DNA of 64,000 nt from Myotis daubentonii (lineage: Eukaryota; Chordata; Mammalia; Chiroptera; Vespertilionidae), in NCBI RefSeq assembly GCF_963259705.1, contig NC_081842.1, positions 180,300,349 to 180,364,348 of the forward strand. The letters are read 5' to 3'. Below the pieces are notes generated by a model that saw nothing but the letters and a program-made list of their open reading frames with translations, did not search any database and had not been told where the DNA came from. Below are positions 23,930 through 33,699 of the stretch, piece after piece; position 1 is the first letter of the stretch, and each line of letters opens with the position of its first letter. The position numbers were made by a program, and so were the translations under genes.

Positions 23930-24397
23930 ATCCAATGGGAGGGGATAGGCCAAGGCTGTCACTGATGGTGATTACATTGTCCAGCTGAGTGTTATGTACT
24001 AACAAGAGCCCTGCGCCCCTTTCCGCACTGACTCCCCCGCCTGGGCACAGTGAACTCCCCTGGAGAGTCCCTGCTGGGGAGCAGTGGGCAGAGAGCCTCT
24101 TGCCCACAAGGGCAGGACAGGGGGTCTCTCTCTCCCCCCTGCAGGCGCCTAGTCTTGGGAAGCTGGGCCATGGATTGCCCGGCCAATGAAGCGATTGCTC
24201 CGGCCCCAGCCCCGGGAGAGGGAGGAGCCGCCGCCCAGGTGGGGCAGGTGCATAGCCAGGACTCAGGTGTGTCCCGGGGCAATGATTGCTCCCTGGCCGG
24301 TGCAGGCGCCGCAAAGGGTTCCCTGGGCCCCAGGATCCAGCTCTGGGAAGCTGGGTTTGTGTCCCAGACTCTGCCGCGGAGGAAAGCCATGGACGGG
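23930..24397 (+). promoter_or_regulatory. FYB2: FYB2 promoter region and 5' UTR (GC-rich)
   Basis: The DNA becomes clearly GC-rich and CpG-bearing immediately before the FYB2 start codon. CCAAT boxes stand at 23932-23936 and 24183-24187, the latter about 200 bases upstream of the ATG. No TATA box is evident, which suits a GC-rich promoter with dispersed starts. The transcription start cannot be placed from sequence. GC-rich DNA continues past exon 1 to about 24.8 kb. In human the complement gene C8A lies beyond the FYB2 5' end in divergent orientation. I found no C8A exon in this window, so that neighbour, if conserved, lies further left. Confidence 0.6.
24389..24397 (+). CDS. FYB2: FYB2 exon 1 coding part (Met-Asp-Gly)
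   Basis: The micro-coding exon is ATG GAC GGG followed by donor GTAAGG. The ATG sits in a strong Kozak context (gccATGG). Joined in phase 0 to exon 2 at 59106, it gives an N-terminus MDG-ERLRNFKELQAKF, which agrees with the short N-terminus I recall for mammalian FYB2 (Met-Glu-Gly-Glu..., then RNFKEL). Exon 2 itself has no in-frame ATG near its start, so an upstream start is required, and this is the only candidate I found with correct phase, context and promoter-like surroundings. Only three codons precede the intron, so homology searches would miss it. Confidence 0.78.
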
Positions 24398-25135
24398 GTA
24401 AGGCGTGGGGCTCGGTTGTCGCCTTCTCTGTGTCGGTCTCACCCGGTCTAGTCCCTCCCAACGGAGAGCCGCGGGGAAAGGCGTCCCCCCTCCCGCTCCT
24501 CCCGGAGAGGAGCTGACACCTCCTGCGTCTGTGCAGCGCCGCTCCTGCCGGTCTTGCTCCCGGGAAAGTGGGACTGAAGCAGGTTGTACTGTGTCCTGTG
24601 CCACCTCGGAGGGTGGAGGGCAAGGGGACAAGAGTTCCTGGGGACGGTGGCGTGAGGGACCCCAGCGGGCATCCCGCCGGCTAGGTTTCCAACTGGTTCC
24701 CCAGCCTGGTCTGGGAGCCTGCTGGCTTCTCTCGGTTTGTGTTTGCCCTTGTGGCCTGTGTCTCCTCCTGGTGGTGCGTGGGCGCCCTGGGCAGAGGGCA
24801 GAGGGTAGAGGGCAGAAGACAGGAGGCAGGACTGCCATGCTTATGGCTTTTCAGTGCACTTTGCTCCTCATTCGCTGTGTGTCCTCAGGCAAGGGAGTAG
24901 ATCCTCCTGCGCCCTAGGGTTCCTGCTGCTGAAGTAGGATTGCGGGCAGTTTTCATTCAAGGTCTTTTCGTATAACTTATCCCTGGTTTATATCCATTAG
25001 CCTTCCGTGAAATGTGCTGTTTACAACTAAGTTGTTTGGTTTACAGTTAAGTGAGGACTTAGTGTAGGACTAGTGAGTTACTAGTTTGTGAGATTATCCA
25101 AGGTGCTTTCTATGGGAAAGTGCCCAGCACAAAGC

Positions 25136-25159
25136 GGGGGGGGGGGGGGGGGGGGGGGG
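25136..25159 (+). repeat. Poly-G run (24 G)
   Basis: An uninterrupted run of 24 G about 740 bases downstream of FYB2 exon 1. It can form G-quadruplexes in DNA or in nascent intron RNA. Such runs are also error-prone in assemblies, so the exact length is uncertain. Confidence 0.9.
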
Positions 25160-25578
25160 AGTCCCTTCTTCCGTGCAGCGCGCTGCTTGCATAGTTGGAG
25201 AATTCTTTCGCCTGACTGGCCACATGTTGCTTTTTCCTTCTTCAGTTTTCCACCTCTTCTATTTCTCTCTTCAATAAGTCAGTTTCTTTGTGGGATGGGG
25301 GTGGGTGGGGCAGAGGTGTGTTTTGCTTCCATATCCTCTTTATCAGGCATTTGGGATGAAGCTGTTTTCTGCTGTGAATCATGCATCTTCCCTCAGAGGC
25401 GTGGCTTCAAATGGAAACAGGACCCTTTCAGTGCTGCCCCTGCGTCCCAGGGCGTGGGACTCTCTCTCTGTGGCCGATCACTCCAGTGCAACCAGCCGAG
25501 CTTTGGAAAAGAGTGAGCAAGGGCAAGCTGCTTTCATCTTCCCTCCTCCAAATCCCCTTCTCCCCTAATTTCCCCCTA

Positions 25579-25607
25579 CCCCCCCCCCCCCCACACACAC
25601 ACACACT
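25579..25607. repeat. Poly-C / (CA)n tract
   Basis: A C-run followed by about seven CA units. Confidence 0.9.
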
Positions 25608-25779
25608 TGCAGTTTAGCAACCTTCATAAAGCTCCTCCTTCATGGAAAGATGTGAAGCTGAATAAATAGGTTTGGTGTGGTTGTAGGAAAAAGAAACGGA
25701 CATATAGTTTGCCCTTTCTGATGTTCCAGGATGTGCACTGGCACCCACTATTTCAGTTCACCTGCATGGCAACACAGCG

Positions 25780-25920
25780 AGGTCAATGCCATTTGCATTT
25801 GCCCTGTTTTGTTTGTTTGTTTGTTTGTTGTTTTGAGCAAGAGAGGAAACTAGGGGTCAGAAGGTTATCACTGGCTCAATATCACACAGCTGGCCAGTAG
25901 CAGGGCTGGAGCATGACCTT
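25780..25920 (-). repeat. MIR SINE fragment
   Basis: On the - strand: 'gagaggaaactaggggtcagaaggttatcactggctcaatatcacacagctggccagtagcagggctgg'. A short TTTG repeat sits in its left part. Confidence 0.65.
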
Positions 25921-26833
25921 AGATCTGTCAATAACAAATACTGAGTCTCAGTTATAAGCCAGGCATCACTAGCAAGGATTGCAATAGCAAAGCAGGTAGA
26001 ATGTTAGGCAATTTAGAGAAAAATGTACAAAAGGGCATGTTAGCTAATAACATTTTTATGGACTAAGCTAATGTGGTTCTGCAACTTTTTCTGCTCAGAG
26101 AAAGGGAAAAATGATCGAAAGAGAAATATGGGTTATTTCTCATTTTAAAAGGAGGGTTTTGTTTTATTATTATTTTTTTTAAGTCACCAGGGAAGGGCTT
26201 AAGGATAGAGAGGCAGTGGGAGAGGCTGCTGTTTTAAGAAAGGCATGGCTGTGAGGTGACTTTAGAGCAGACACTTGAAGGAGTGAAAGAGTTGATTATG
26301 TGGATATCTTAGGGAAGAATTTTCTACAGAGAGATTTAAGCACATGTAAAGGCTCAGAACAGAAGCTTGCCTGGTGTGTTCAAGGAGCAATAAAATGGCC
26401 AGAAAGGCCGCAACGGAGAGAGTGGTGGGAGGCAGTATCAGCCGGGTAGGGCCCTGGAGACCATTGCAGGAACTTCACATTCCTCCCTGAGTGAGATGGA
26501 GAGCACCTGAGTGTTGTGAGTAGCACGTGGAGATCCCATTTATATTTGAAAAGAATCATCTGGCTGTTGTTGTGAAAACAAATGATGAGAGAGAGCAAGG
26601 CTAGAAGCTGTCTGACCAGGTAGGAGGCTGTTGTCAAAATCTAAGCAGGTGGGCATGGTGGCTCAGAACAGAGTCTTGGCAGTGAAGGTGGCTAGAAATG
26701 GTCATATTCTGGTCAGAAAAGGTAGAGTCAACAGTATTTACTGATTCCTGGGACAAAAATAATGTGAAAGAAAGGGACTTGCAGGTGCAAAGCCTGGGCA
26801 CCTGGAAGAATTGACATTTAATGAGATGATTTA

Positions 26834-27123
26834 AGATAGAACAGGTTTGCTCAGCCGGCATGGCTCAGTGGTTGAGCATTGACCTATGAATAAGGAGGTC
26901 ATGGTTTGATTCCTGGTCAGGGCATATGGATTGTGGGTTCGATCCCCAGATCCCCATTGACTAGACAGCTAGTCAATGATTCTCATCATTGATGTTTCTC
27001 TCTCTCTCCCCGCTCCTTTCCTCTTTTTTTTAATCCTCAAATGCTTTCTTTTATTAGATAATCCCTTCCTCTTTGAAATCAATAAAAATAAATTAAAAAA
27101 AGAAAAAGATGGAACAGATTTGC
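26834..27123 (+). mobile_element. VES SINE with target duplications and an internal insert
   Basis: The SINE proper is 26851-27106. It is flanked by 17-bp near-identical duplications (AGATAGAACAGGTTTGC at 26834-26850 and AGATGGAACAGATTTGC at 27107-27123). The tRNA head and the 'cattgatgtttctctctctctcccc' body are present. The distal body carries about 45 extra bases ('ttttttttaatcctcaaatgctttcttttattagataatc') between two 'cctttcctc'/'ccttcctc' phrases before the A-rich tail. Confidence 0.85.
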
Positions 27124-27559
27124 AGAAAGACCAGGAGTCAGCTGTATTCACAGTAAGTTGGAAGGTGAGGGTCCAAGTAGGCAGTTGGATATTTGGGTTT
27201 ATAGTTCAAGGAAAGGCCCAGGCAGGAGGTATGATTAAGATACTAGGTTATCATCATCTAGCATGATGTTGGGTGCACCCGAGTGTTTAGTATATGGGAG
27301 AGTAGAGTGCCCTGGGATTAAGATCAGACTGTCAGGGGCGAGGCCTCCTGTGAGTTCCAAGGCATTTCTGAGAGGAGAAAAAGGGAAGATCATCAGTCAC
27401 AATTCCAAAAGACTGGCCACCTCCCTTTCGTTTGTGCACAGAGACTGGGCTGCACTGGACTGTGTTTAGTCCTTGATGGTGAAAGATTAAGTGGCCTGTA
27501 CACCTGCAGGGCTGACTCCAGCACTGGCCCATTGTTAGCTTCACATGGAGTCATGCTCT

Positions 27560-27910
27560 ACTCCTCCAAACTGTGTACCCACCATCTCCACAGGAGCACT
27601 GGTTCTAACAGGTGAAATTGGTCATGTCACTCCCCTGCTGTACCCACTTCAGTTGTCCCCCATTGCCTGTGGGGTACAGCCCAGCCCTTTCACCTGGCTG
27701 ACAAGGCCAAGGTGCTCTGGTACTTGCCCTATGTGTTCCCACTCCAGCCCCCTGGCCTCACATTGCTTGTGTTCCAGTCTGTTATTGCTGCACGCACACT
27801 CTCTTTCTCTGGAGTGCTTAGTTTCACTTCATTTAAGACTCAGTTAAGATATCACCTCCCCGGGAAGCCTTCCCTAGCCCCTTGGTCACAATGGGTCTTC
27901 CTTAACCTTG
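27560..27910 (+). repeat. L2 (LINE2) 3' fragment
   Basis: It has typical L2 3' phrases: 'gtacccacttcagttgtcccccattgcctgtggggtacagcccag', 'ggctgacaaggccaaggtgctctgg' and 'agactcagttaagatatcacctccccgggaagccttccct'. It is old and non-coding. Confidence 0.75.
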
Positions 27911-28019
27911 CATGACTCCAGCCCTTTGAAAGGACCAAGGTCTGGACTGTGAGATCCTGGAGAGAAAAGACTCGGCTTTGCTCACACAGGCAGGACATAC
28001 TGGTGCTTAAATGCATGGA

Positions 28020-28150
28020 CTGAGGCAACTGGACTGGTTTCATTTTCTGGATCTGCCATTTACTAGCTGTACAGCTTTGAGAAAGTTACTTCATTTCTTT
28101 ATGCACCAGTTACCTCATTTGTAAAGATAGATCATAATATTCACCTCTTA
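28020..28150 (+). repeat. MIR SINE fragment
   Basis: 'ctggatctgccatttactagctgtacagctttgagaaagttacttcatttc', then 'cagttacctcatttgtaaagatag'. Confidence 0.72.
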
Positions 28151-28254
28151 GCCATCAACTGAATTTTTATACAAAGAGCTTAGAATAGCTCAATGAGCTC
28201 AAAAGGTAGACTACATACTAAAATCACAATAAGTTATAGTGATAATAAATGGAC

Positions 28255-28845
28255 TGTTATGGGTTGAACTGGGTCCCCTCCCACCAAATCCATATGTTGA
28301 AGTCCTAACCCAGCGGTTCTCAACCTTTAGGTCACAACCCCTTTGGCGGTCAAACGACCCTTTCACAGGGGTCACCTAAGACTATCCTGTATATCAGATA
28401 TTTATGATTCATAACAGTAGCAACATTACAGTTATGAAGTAGCAACGAAAATAATTTTATGGTTGGGTCACAACATGAGGAACTGTATTTAAAGGGCCAG
28501 AAAGTTGAGAACCACTGTCCTGACCCCTGTCACTCAGAAGATGGCCTTTGCAGATTGCATCTTTACAGAGGTACTCGAGTAAAAGTGAGGTCATTAGGGA
28601 AGACCTAACCCACTATGACAATGTCCTTATGCAAAGGAGGACATAGAGATACACGTAGAGAGGGGGAGGCAATGTGAAGATGCAGGGAGAGCCCCTGTGA
28701 ACATGAAGACAGTCATCCACACCCAGGGAGACAGGCCTGGAGAAGAGGCTCCCTCAGCCCTTTGGAGGAACCAACCTTGATCTGGGACCTCCAGCCTCTA
28801 GAACTGTGCGACTAAAAATATCTGTTGTTTAAGCCACAGCATCAG
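28255..28845 (+). mobile_element. MLT1-type MaLR LTR, interrupted by SPIN
   Basis: Starts TGTTATGGGTTGAACTGGGTCCCC and continues 'aaatccatatgttgaagtcctaaccc'. After the SPIN insertion it resumes with 'gacccctgtcactcagaagatgg...gaggtcattaggg', and ends in 'cctccagcctctagaactgtgcgactaaaaatatctgttgtttaagcca'. This is an ancient non-coding LTR of the ERVL-MaLR group. Confidence 0.75.
28311..28517 (+). mobile_element. SPIN-type non-autonomous hAT transposon
   Basis: A 207-bp element from CAGCGGTTCTCAACCTTTAGG to GTTGAGAACCACTG. Its flanking duplications are TCCTAACC (28303-28310) and TCCTGACC (28518-28525), one mismatch. The interior has 'cctttggcggtcaaacgaccctttcacaggggtcacctaagac' and 'gttatgaagtagcaacgaaaataattttatggttggg', which I know as SPIN. 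It is inserted in an MLT1 LTR and has no transposase. Confidence 0.92.
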
Positions 28846-29337
28846 GGGTATCTTGTACAGCAGGCCTGGCAATGTCAAGCCTGGAACTTATCAGCAAATT
28901 AATTAAGAGAATTAATGCAAATACTCAGGGCAGTGCCCTTCCCCCATCAACCTGGGAGGTACCTCATTTGTACCACGTTGTTATTTTGACCTCGCCACAA
29001 TGACAGGTGTGTTTAGCTCTTTAGAGAAGAAATTGGAGAGGTGTTTATTACCGGGTAGCATGGAAAACACACAAGCGATGGAAATAATCTTAGGACCGGG
29101 GTCAGTATTTAGTTCTCCCTGATCATGGACTCTTGGATTGGGTTTTTCTCATCTGTAAAAATCTAAATTAGCAAATTCTTGAGATGATTTTTAAAGATTA
29201 GTTCAAACCTTTGGTTAGGACATGCTAAAAACAGAGGAGTTACAGATAATATGCTTCATAAATAATAAGCAATTTTGTATCACAATACTGGAAAAATTTA
29301 AAGTTTTACTTCTTACTCTGCAATATTATTATTATTG

Positions 29338-29640
29338 ATTTTATCTTCTGCATTCTGTAGATGAGGCACAGTCAGGATCCAAACACAGACATCTCTGACT
29401 CCGGAGTCCCCATTCTTTTTTTCTTTTTTTTTAATTTATTGATTTTTTACAGAGAGGAAGGGAGAGAGATAGAGAGTTAGAAACATAGATCAGCTGCCTC
29501 CTGCACATCCCCCACTGGGGAAGTGCCCGCAACCCAGGTACATGCCCTTGACCGGAATCGAACCTGGGACCTTTCAGTCTGCAGGCCGACGCTCTATCCA
29601 CTGAGCCAAACCAGTTTCAGCAGGAGTCCCCATTCTTAAC
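29338..29640 (-). repeat. MIR fragment split by a VES SINE
   Basis: MIR-like sequence on the - strand (29338-29417: 'gtagatgaggcacagtcaggatccaaacacagacatctctgactccggagtccccattctt') stops where the VES element begins. Its last 15 bases recur after it. Confidence 0.6.
29418..29622 (-). mobile_element. VES SINE with perfect 15-bp target duplication
   Basis: Flanked by GGAGTCCCCATTCTT at 29403-29417 and 29623-29637, identical. The poly-T side is on the left and the tRNA-like head on the right ('cgaacctgggacc...ccgacgctctatccactgagccaaacc'). The intact duplication indicates a recent insertion. Confidence 0.95.
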
Positions 29641-29670
29641 TCTTAGTTGGGTTCCTCTTTATGATCATAA

Positions 29671-30391
29671 CTAGTTGCCCAGTGCATGAATTCATGCACC
29701 TTGAAAGGAACTGTGGACCACCAGACTGCAGTGGCACATGGGCGGGTCTCAGCCCATTCTCTGTGCCCCTGCCCAGCCCCCTCCTGCTGCAGCCCTGGTC
29801 CCCTATCAGCCAGCAGCCCTGCTCCTGCTGCCTCTGCTCCCATGCTCTGATGGTACCGCCTCACTCATACCCACTGACGGCACAGAGCATTTGGGGCCCA
29901 CGCCAGCAGTGGGTGCAAGCAGGGCCAGCACCATCAACGGGATCAGCTGATCACCCCTCAAGAGAAAGGGGAGTTGGAGAAGCCCTGAGAGTGATCAGGG
30001 CCAGCAGCCGCCGCTAGCAATCCGGACCGGTGCCAGTACCGGCAGCAGGTGCAAGCGGCAGCACCAGCTGTGGCTGTGAGCAGGACCAGCACCGGAAGCA
30101 GGTGCAAGCGCCGGGTGGGACCACGACACATGGGAGCAAAGAATTTTCAGTAACCACCAGCAGCTTGCCCCAATGATAGCGACTGGCATCGTCTTGGTCT
30201 GGCACCCACACTCACCTGCTCCACCATCCCGCCGCAGCTGACACCCACCATGTTCCATGCTCTGCTGCCTGCTGCCAATGCCAGCCATGTTCCACGCATG
30301 ACCCCTGGTGGTCAGCACATGTCATAGTGACCAGTTGTTCAGTTGTTCTGCCATTTGGTCTATTTGCATATTAGCATTTTATTATATAGGA
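29671..30391 (-). mobile_element. HeliBat-type Helitron, 721 bp
   Basis: Reverse orientation. The left end CTAGTTGCCCAGT is followed by a perfect 18-nt palindrome (GTGCATGAATTCATGCAC, 29682-29699). The right end CTTTTATTATATAGGA (to 30391) is followed by T. The interior is GC-rich with CAG/CTG-like 'gcagcaggtgcaagc' phrases. The open frames across it (up to 118 codons) do not resemble Rep/helicase. Confidence 0.9.
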
Positions 30392-30444
30392 TGAGAAGAA
30401 ACATTAGACAAATGTTTTTAAAAATGTTCTAAATCAGAAGACCA

Positions 30445-30560
30445 GAATCTGAATCTAGGTCTGTCATTCACTTACGTGACCTTGAACAAGTCAGTCATCC
30501 TCTCTGAGATTTAGTTTTCTTATCTAAGTGTGCCTAATGAAACCTATTTGATAGTTCATC
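30445..30560 (+). repeat. MIR SINE fragment
   Basis: 'ctgaatctaggtctgtcattcacttacgtgaccttgaacaagtcagtcatcctctctgagatttagttttcttatct'. Confidence 0.72.
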
Positions 30561-30724
30561 TATGAACACAAATCAGGCCTGATTCTAAGTGCTTTATAGA
30601 GGGTTGGGTGAAAATAGGTTTACAGTCGTGAGTACACAAAATACAAAGTTTATTCTTGTATTATCATTCATTTATTAATTATTGCATTATGTATTATTAT
30701 TAACCTACTTGTGCCCACCCCTGT

Positions 30725-30870
30725 ATGTGTTAACTCACAACAGCAGCTGTAGGGTAGGCACTGCCATTAGGTAGGTGGGTGCTTCCCTTGAGAAACCCAG
30801 AGAGGTTGAATAACTTGCTGAAGGTCACACAGCCAGCAGGTGGTGGCCCTGAGATTCAAACCCAGAAGCT
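30725..30870 (-). repeat. MIR SINE fragment
   Basis: On the - strand: 'gttgaataacttgctgaaggtcacacagccagcaggtggtggccctgagattcaaacccagaagctg'. Confidence 0.75.
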
Positions 30871-31560
30871 GAAGATTTAGAGGACACATTCCACAAGAGG
30901 GCCTCTCTCCCAGAAACTGTAGAAGAGCAGACTCAGCCCATGGAAAGCACAGAGCTAGCTGTAAATGGACAGGCACCCACCACACCAGCACCATGAAACC
31001 CAAGGACACAACTTTCCTCTCAGTCTCTGCTTGGAAAGACAAAAGCAGTTTTGACCACATACAACCCCAGGGCAAATGGTAGAGTCAAGACATTCTGTCC
31101 CTCAAGTTTCTCTCTCAGAAAAGGCATCCCTTCATAGTAGGCAATGCATTCACAGTGAAAAACAGCCATAAATCTCCCAGCAGAAACACAGCCTGGCAAT
31201 GCCCTCCATCTACAAAGTTGTTTTGGCATATAGCTGCAAGTGTTTGAGTGCTTTCCAATGAACACTTTAACCTATCAATAGGTGGAGGTGTTCATCCCTA
31301 CCTCCTGGGTGTAAACCCTCTGTCTTCAGCATTGCTAAAGAGATACTTTTAGCTTCATGAGACTGAGTCAGTAGAGACTATTCAACCTGCAGACTCACTG
31401 TTGGGAATGTGTGCTGTGTTCTACTCCAGCCCAGGAGTGCAGGGGAGCTGGGAGCTACAAGGGGTTGGAGGGGATTCCAGGCATTGCCTTTTCTCATCAC
31501 CAGCATTAGATGAGAGAGGGCCATGCATACCCAGAGGGAGCTGTGTAGTACTGGTTAGAA

Positions 31561-31766
31561 CAGCCATGGGCAAAGCGGGCCGGATCCGGCCCCTTTGAAA
31601 TGAATAAAACTATTGAAAAAAAAAGACCGTACCCTTTTATGTAATGATGTTTACTTTGAATTTATATTAGTTCACACAAACACTCCATCCATGCTTTTGT
31701 TCCGGCCCTCTGGTCCAGTTTAAGAACCCATTGTGGACCTTGAGTGAAAAAGTTTGCCCACCCCTA
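31561..31766 (+). mobile_element. Non-autonomous hAT (GGGCAAAC-end family), copy 1
   Basis: A 206-bp element from CAGCCATGGGCAAAGCGGGC to TTTGCCCACCCCTA. It is flanked by the perfect 8-bp duplication GGTTAGAA (31553-31560 and 31767-31774). The interior 'aaagaccgtacccttttatgtaatgatgtttactttgaatttatatt' is shared with the copies at 34556 and 57085. Confidence 0.93.
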
Positions 31767-32180
31767 GGTTAGAAGCATGGGCAAGAGTGCCAGAGGTTCA
31801 AGTTCAAACTCCACCCCTTGGGACATAAATTTCCTGAACCTCAGATCTCCTATCTGAAAAGTTGGAATCATAATATCTTGGTTTATATCTTAGTAAAATG
31901 GTTCCCACATTGACATGAGTTGTGTTCCCCTGGGTCAGTTCTCCCACCTAGACAGGTAGGGAAAGTGTTGTTTAGAACCAACGTTGGCCCTGGCAATGAG
32001 TCCATGTGACTTTGGGCATGTCTTTAGAATCTTCACCTGCAAAATGATACAGAGAATAACAGTCTTCAAATACCACCCTGACTTCTGATAGTCAAAGATT
32101 TTATAGTTAAACCTGATATCAAAGGAGAATTTCTGGTTCATGGGGGAGGAGGTTAAGATTAATAGTGGTTATTTTATTTA

Positions 32181-32501
32181 CTAGAGGCCTGGTGCATGAA
32201 TTCATGCACAAGTGGGATCCCTCGGCCTGGCCTATGGGATCGGGCTGAAACCAGCTCTCCGACACCCTCTGAGGGGTCCCAGATTGTGAGAAGGACAGGC
32301 CAGGCCGAGGGACCCCACTGGTGCATGATCAGGGCCAGGGAGGGATGCAGGAGGGCTCCAGGGCGTGTCTGGCCTGTCTAGCTCAGTCCCGATCAGCCAG
32401 ACACCAGCAGCAAGCTAACCTACTGGTCAGAGCATCTGACCCCTGGTGATCAATGCATGTCATAGCAAGTGGTTGAGCAGTATTAGCATATTATTAGCAT
32501 A
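32181..32501 (-). mobile_element. Helitron cluster, unit a (3' end present, 5' end missing)
   Basis: It starts (reverse) with CTAGAGGCCTGGTGCATGAA and a perfect palindrome at 32192-32209. It runs to 'attagcatattattagcata', where the next Helitron 3' end begins. The expected 5' terminal TCCTATATAATAAAAG is absent. Confidence 0.85.
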
Positions 32502-32959
32502 CTAGAGGCCCAGTGCACAAAAATTTCCCAGCAGAAACATAGCCTCAGCCCAGGCTGTGCACTCTCGCAGTCTGGGACCCCTTGAGGGATGTCCACCTTC
32601 TGGCTTAGGCCCGCTTCCCGGGGGATCAGGCCTAAGCTGACAGTCAAACATCCCTCTGGCAGCCTAGGAGCCCTCAGGGGATGTCCACTTGCCAGTGGGG
32701 AGCAGGCCTAAGCTGCAGTCGGACATCCTTAGCATTGCTGAGGAAGCGGGAGAGGCTCCCACCACCTCAGCTGTACTGTCAGCCATCAGCCTGGCTTGTG
32801 GCTGAGCAGAGCTCCCCCTGTGGGAGCGCACTGACCACCAGGAGGCAACTCCTGCATTGAGCGCCTGCCCCCTGGTGGTCAGTGTGTCATAGTGACCAGT
32901 CATTCCCAGTCGTTCTGCTGTTAGGGTCAATTTGCATATTACCCTTTTATTATATAAGA
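32502..32959 (-). mobile_element. Helitron cluster, unit b (both ends)
   Basis: The reverse-orientation 3' end CTAGAGGCCCAGTGCAC is at 32502, and the 5' end CTTTTATTATATAAGA ends at 32959. The interior has 'ctgaccaccaggaggcaact' and related HeliBat phrases. It directly abuts units a and c. Confidence 0.85.
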
Positions 32960-33400
32960 TAGAGGCCTGGTGTACGGGTGGGGGCTGGCTGGTTTGCCCT
33001 GAAGGGTGTCCCGGATCATGGTGGGAGTCCCATTGTGGTGCCTGGCCAGCCTGGATGAGGGGCGGAGGGATGTTTTCAGGCTGGCCACACTCCCTTAAGG
33101 GTGGGGGGGTCCTGCTGGGGTGCCTGGCCATTCTGGGTGAGGGGCTGATGGCTGTTTTCAGGCTGGCCAAGCCCCCCAGCAGGGACCCTCACCCCATGAG
33201 GGTGTGGCCAGCCTGGGTGAGTGGCTGATGGCTGTTTGCAGGCTGGCCACATCCCCTTCACAGTGGGGGTCCCCACTGGGGTGCCTGGCCAGCCTGGGTG
33301 AGGGGCTGATGACTGTTGCCAGGCTGGCCATGCCTGTGGGCTGGAAGCAGGTATCAGGGATTTATTTATCTTCTATAATTGAAACTTTGTAGCCTTGAGC
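32960..33400 (-). mobile_element. Helitron cluster, unit c with internal minisatellite
   Basis: It begins 'tagaggcctggtgtacgggtggggg', a Helitron 3'-end variant with the terminal CT lost or altered. It then carries about four repeats of a roughly 80-bp unit. The 'attgaaactttgtagccttgagcagagc' phrase near 33380 recurs in HeliBat interiors as I remember them. No clear 5' end is visible, so the right border is approximate. Confidence 0.65.
33000..33340 (+). repeat. Minisatellite, about 80-bp unit, four copies
   Basis: The phrase TGCCTGGCCAGCCTGGGTGA and its variants occur at 33039, 33121, 33203 and 33282. Each is followed by 'ggggctgatggctgttttcaggctggcca', giving unit lengths of 82, 82 and 79. 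Confidence 0.88.
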
Positions 33401-33547
33401 AGAGCAAATAGCCATCAGGGCAGGTGGGAAGCCCCATGACTTTCAAGGCATGTGTTGAGATGGTGGCATCACAAGATAGTTGGTTCCTGAGGAATGTGAA
33501 AAGCAGAACCCTCCCTCATGTAAGACATATAGTGCATTACCACATGA

Positions 33548-33610
33548 CAGAGAGACAGAGATAGAGACAGAGACAGAGACAGAGACAGAGATAGAGATAG
33601 AGATAGAGAT
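33548..33610. repeat. (AGAGAC/AGAGAT)n microsatellite
   Basis: About ten hexanucleotide units, first AGAGAC and then AGAGAT. They sit beside an LTR-like end ('taagccactgagatttgggag'). Confidence 0.92.
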
Positions 33611-33699
33611 CTTCAGGTTAAGCCACTGAGATTTGGGAGTTGCTTGATTACAACAAATCCTAACCTGTCCTGACCACTATACCCTGAAGTTTTATTTTT

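Noticed and set aside
1..24388. Search for the first exons of C8A, the expected divergent neighbour of FYB2
   Set aside because: No - strand sequence resembling the C8A signal peptide or its thrombospondin/LDL-receptor modules was seen. The neighbour probably lies outside the window.
23928..24838. Long open frames on both strands (up to 231 codons on the - strand)
   Set aside because: GC-rich DNA has few stop codons by composition. The translations are low-complexity Pro/Arg/Ala-rich and have no homology I recognise. The region is better explained as the FYB2 promoter and exon 1.
32664..33228. Open frames across the Helitron cluster, up to 168 codons
   Set aside because: They follow the minisatellite and GC-rich Helitron interior, with repetitive Pro/Trp/Gly composition and no Rep or helicase motifs.
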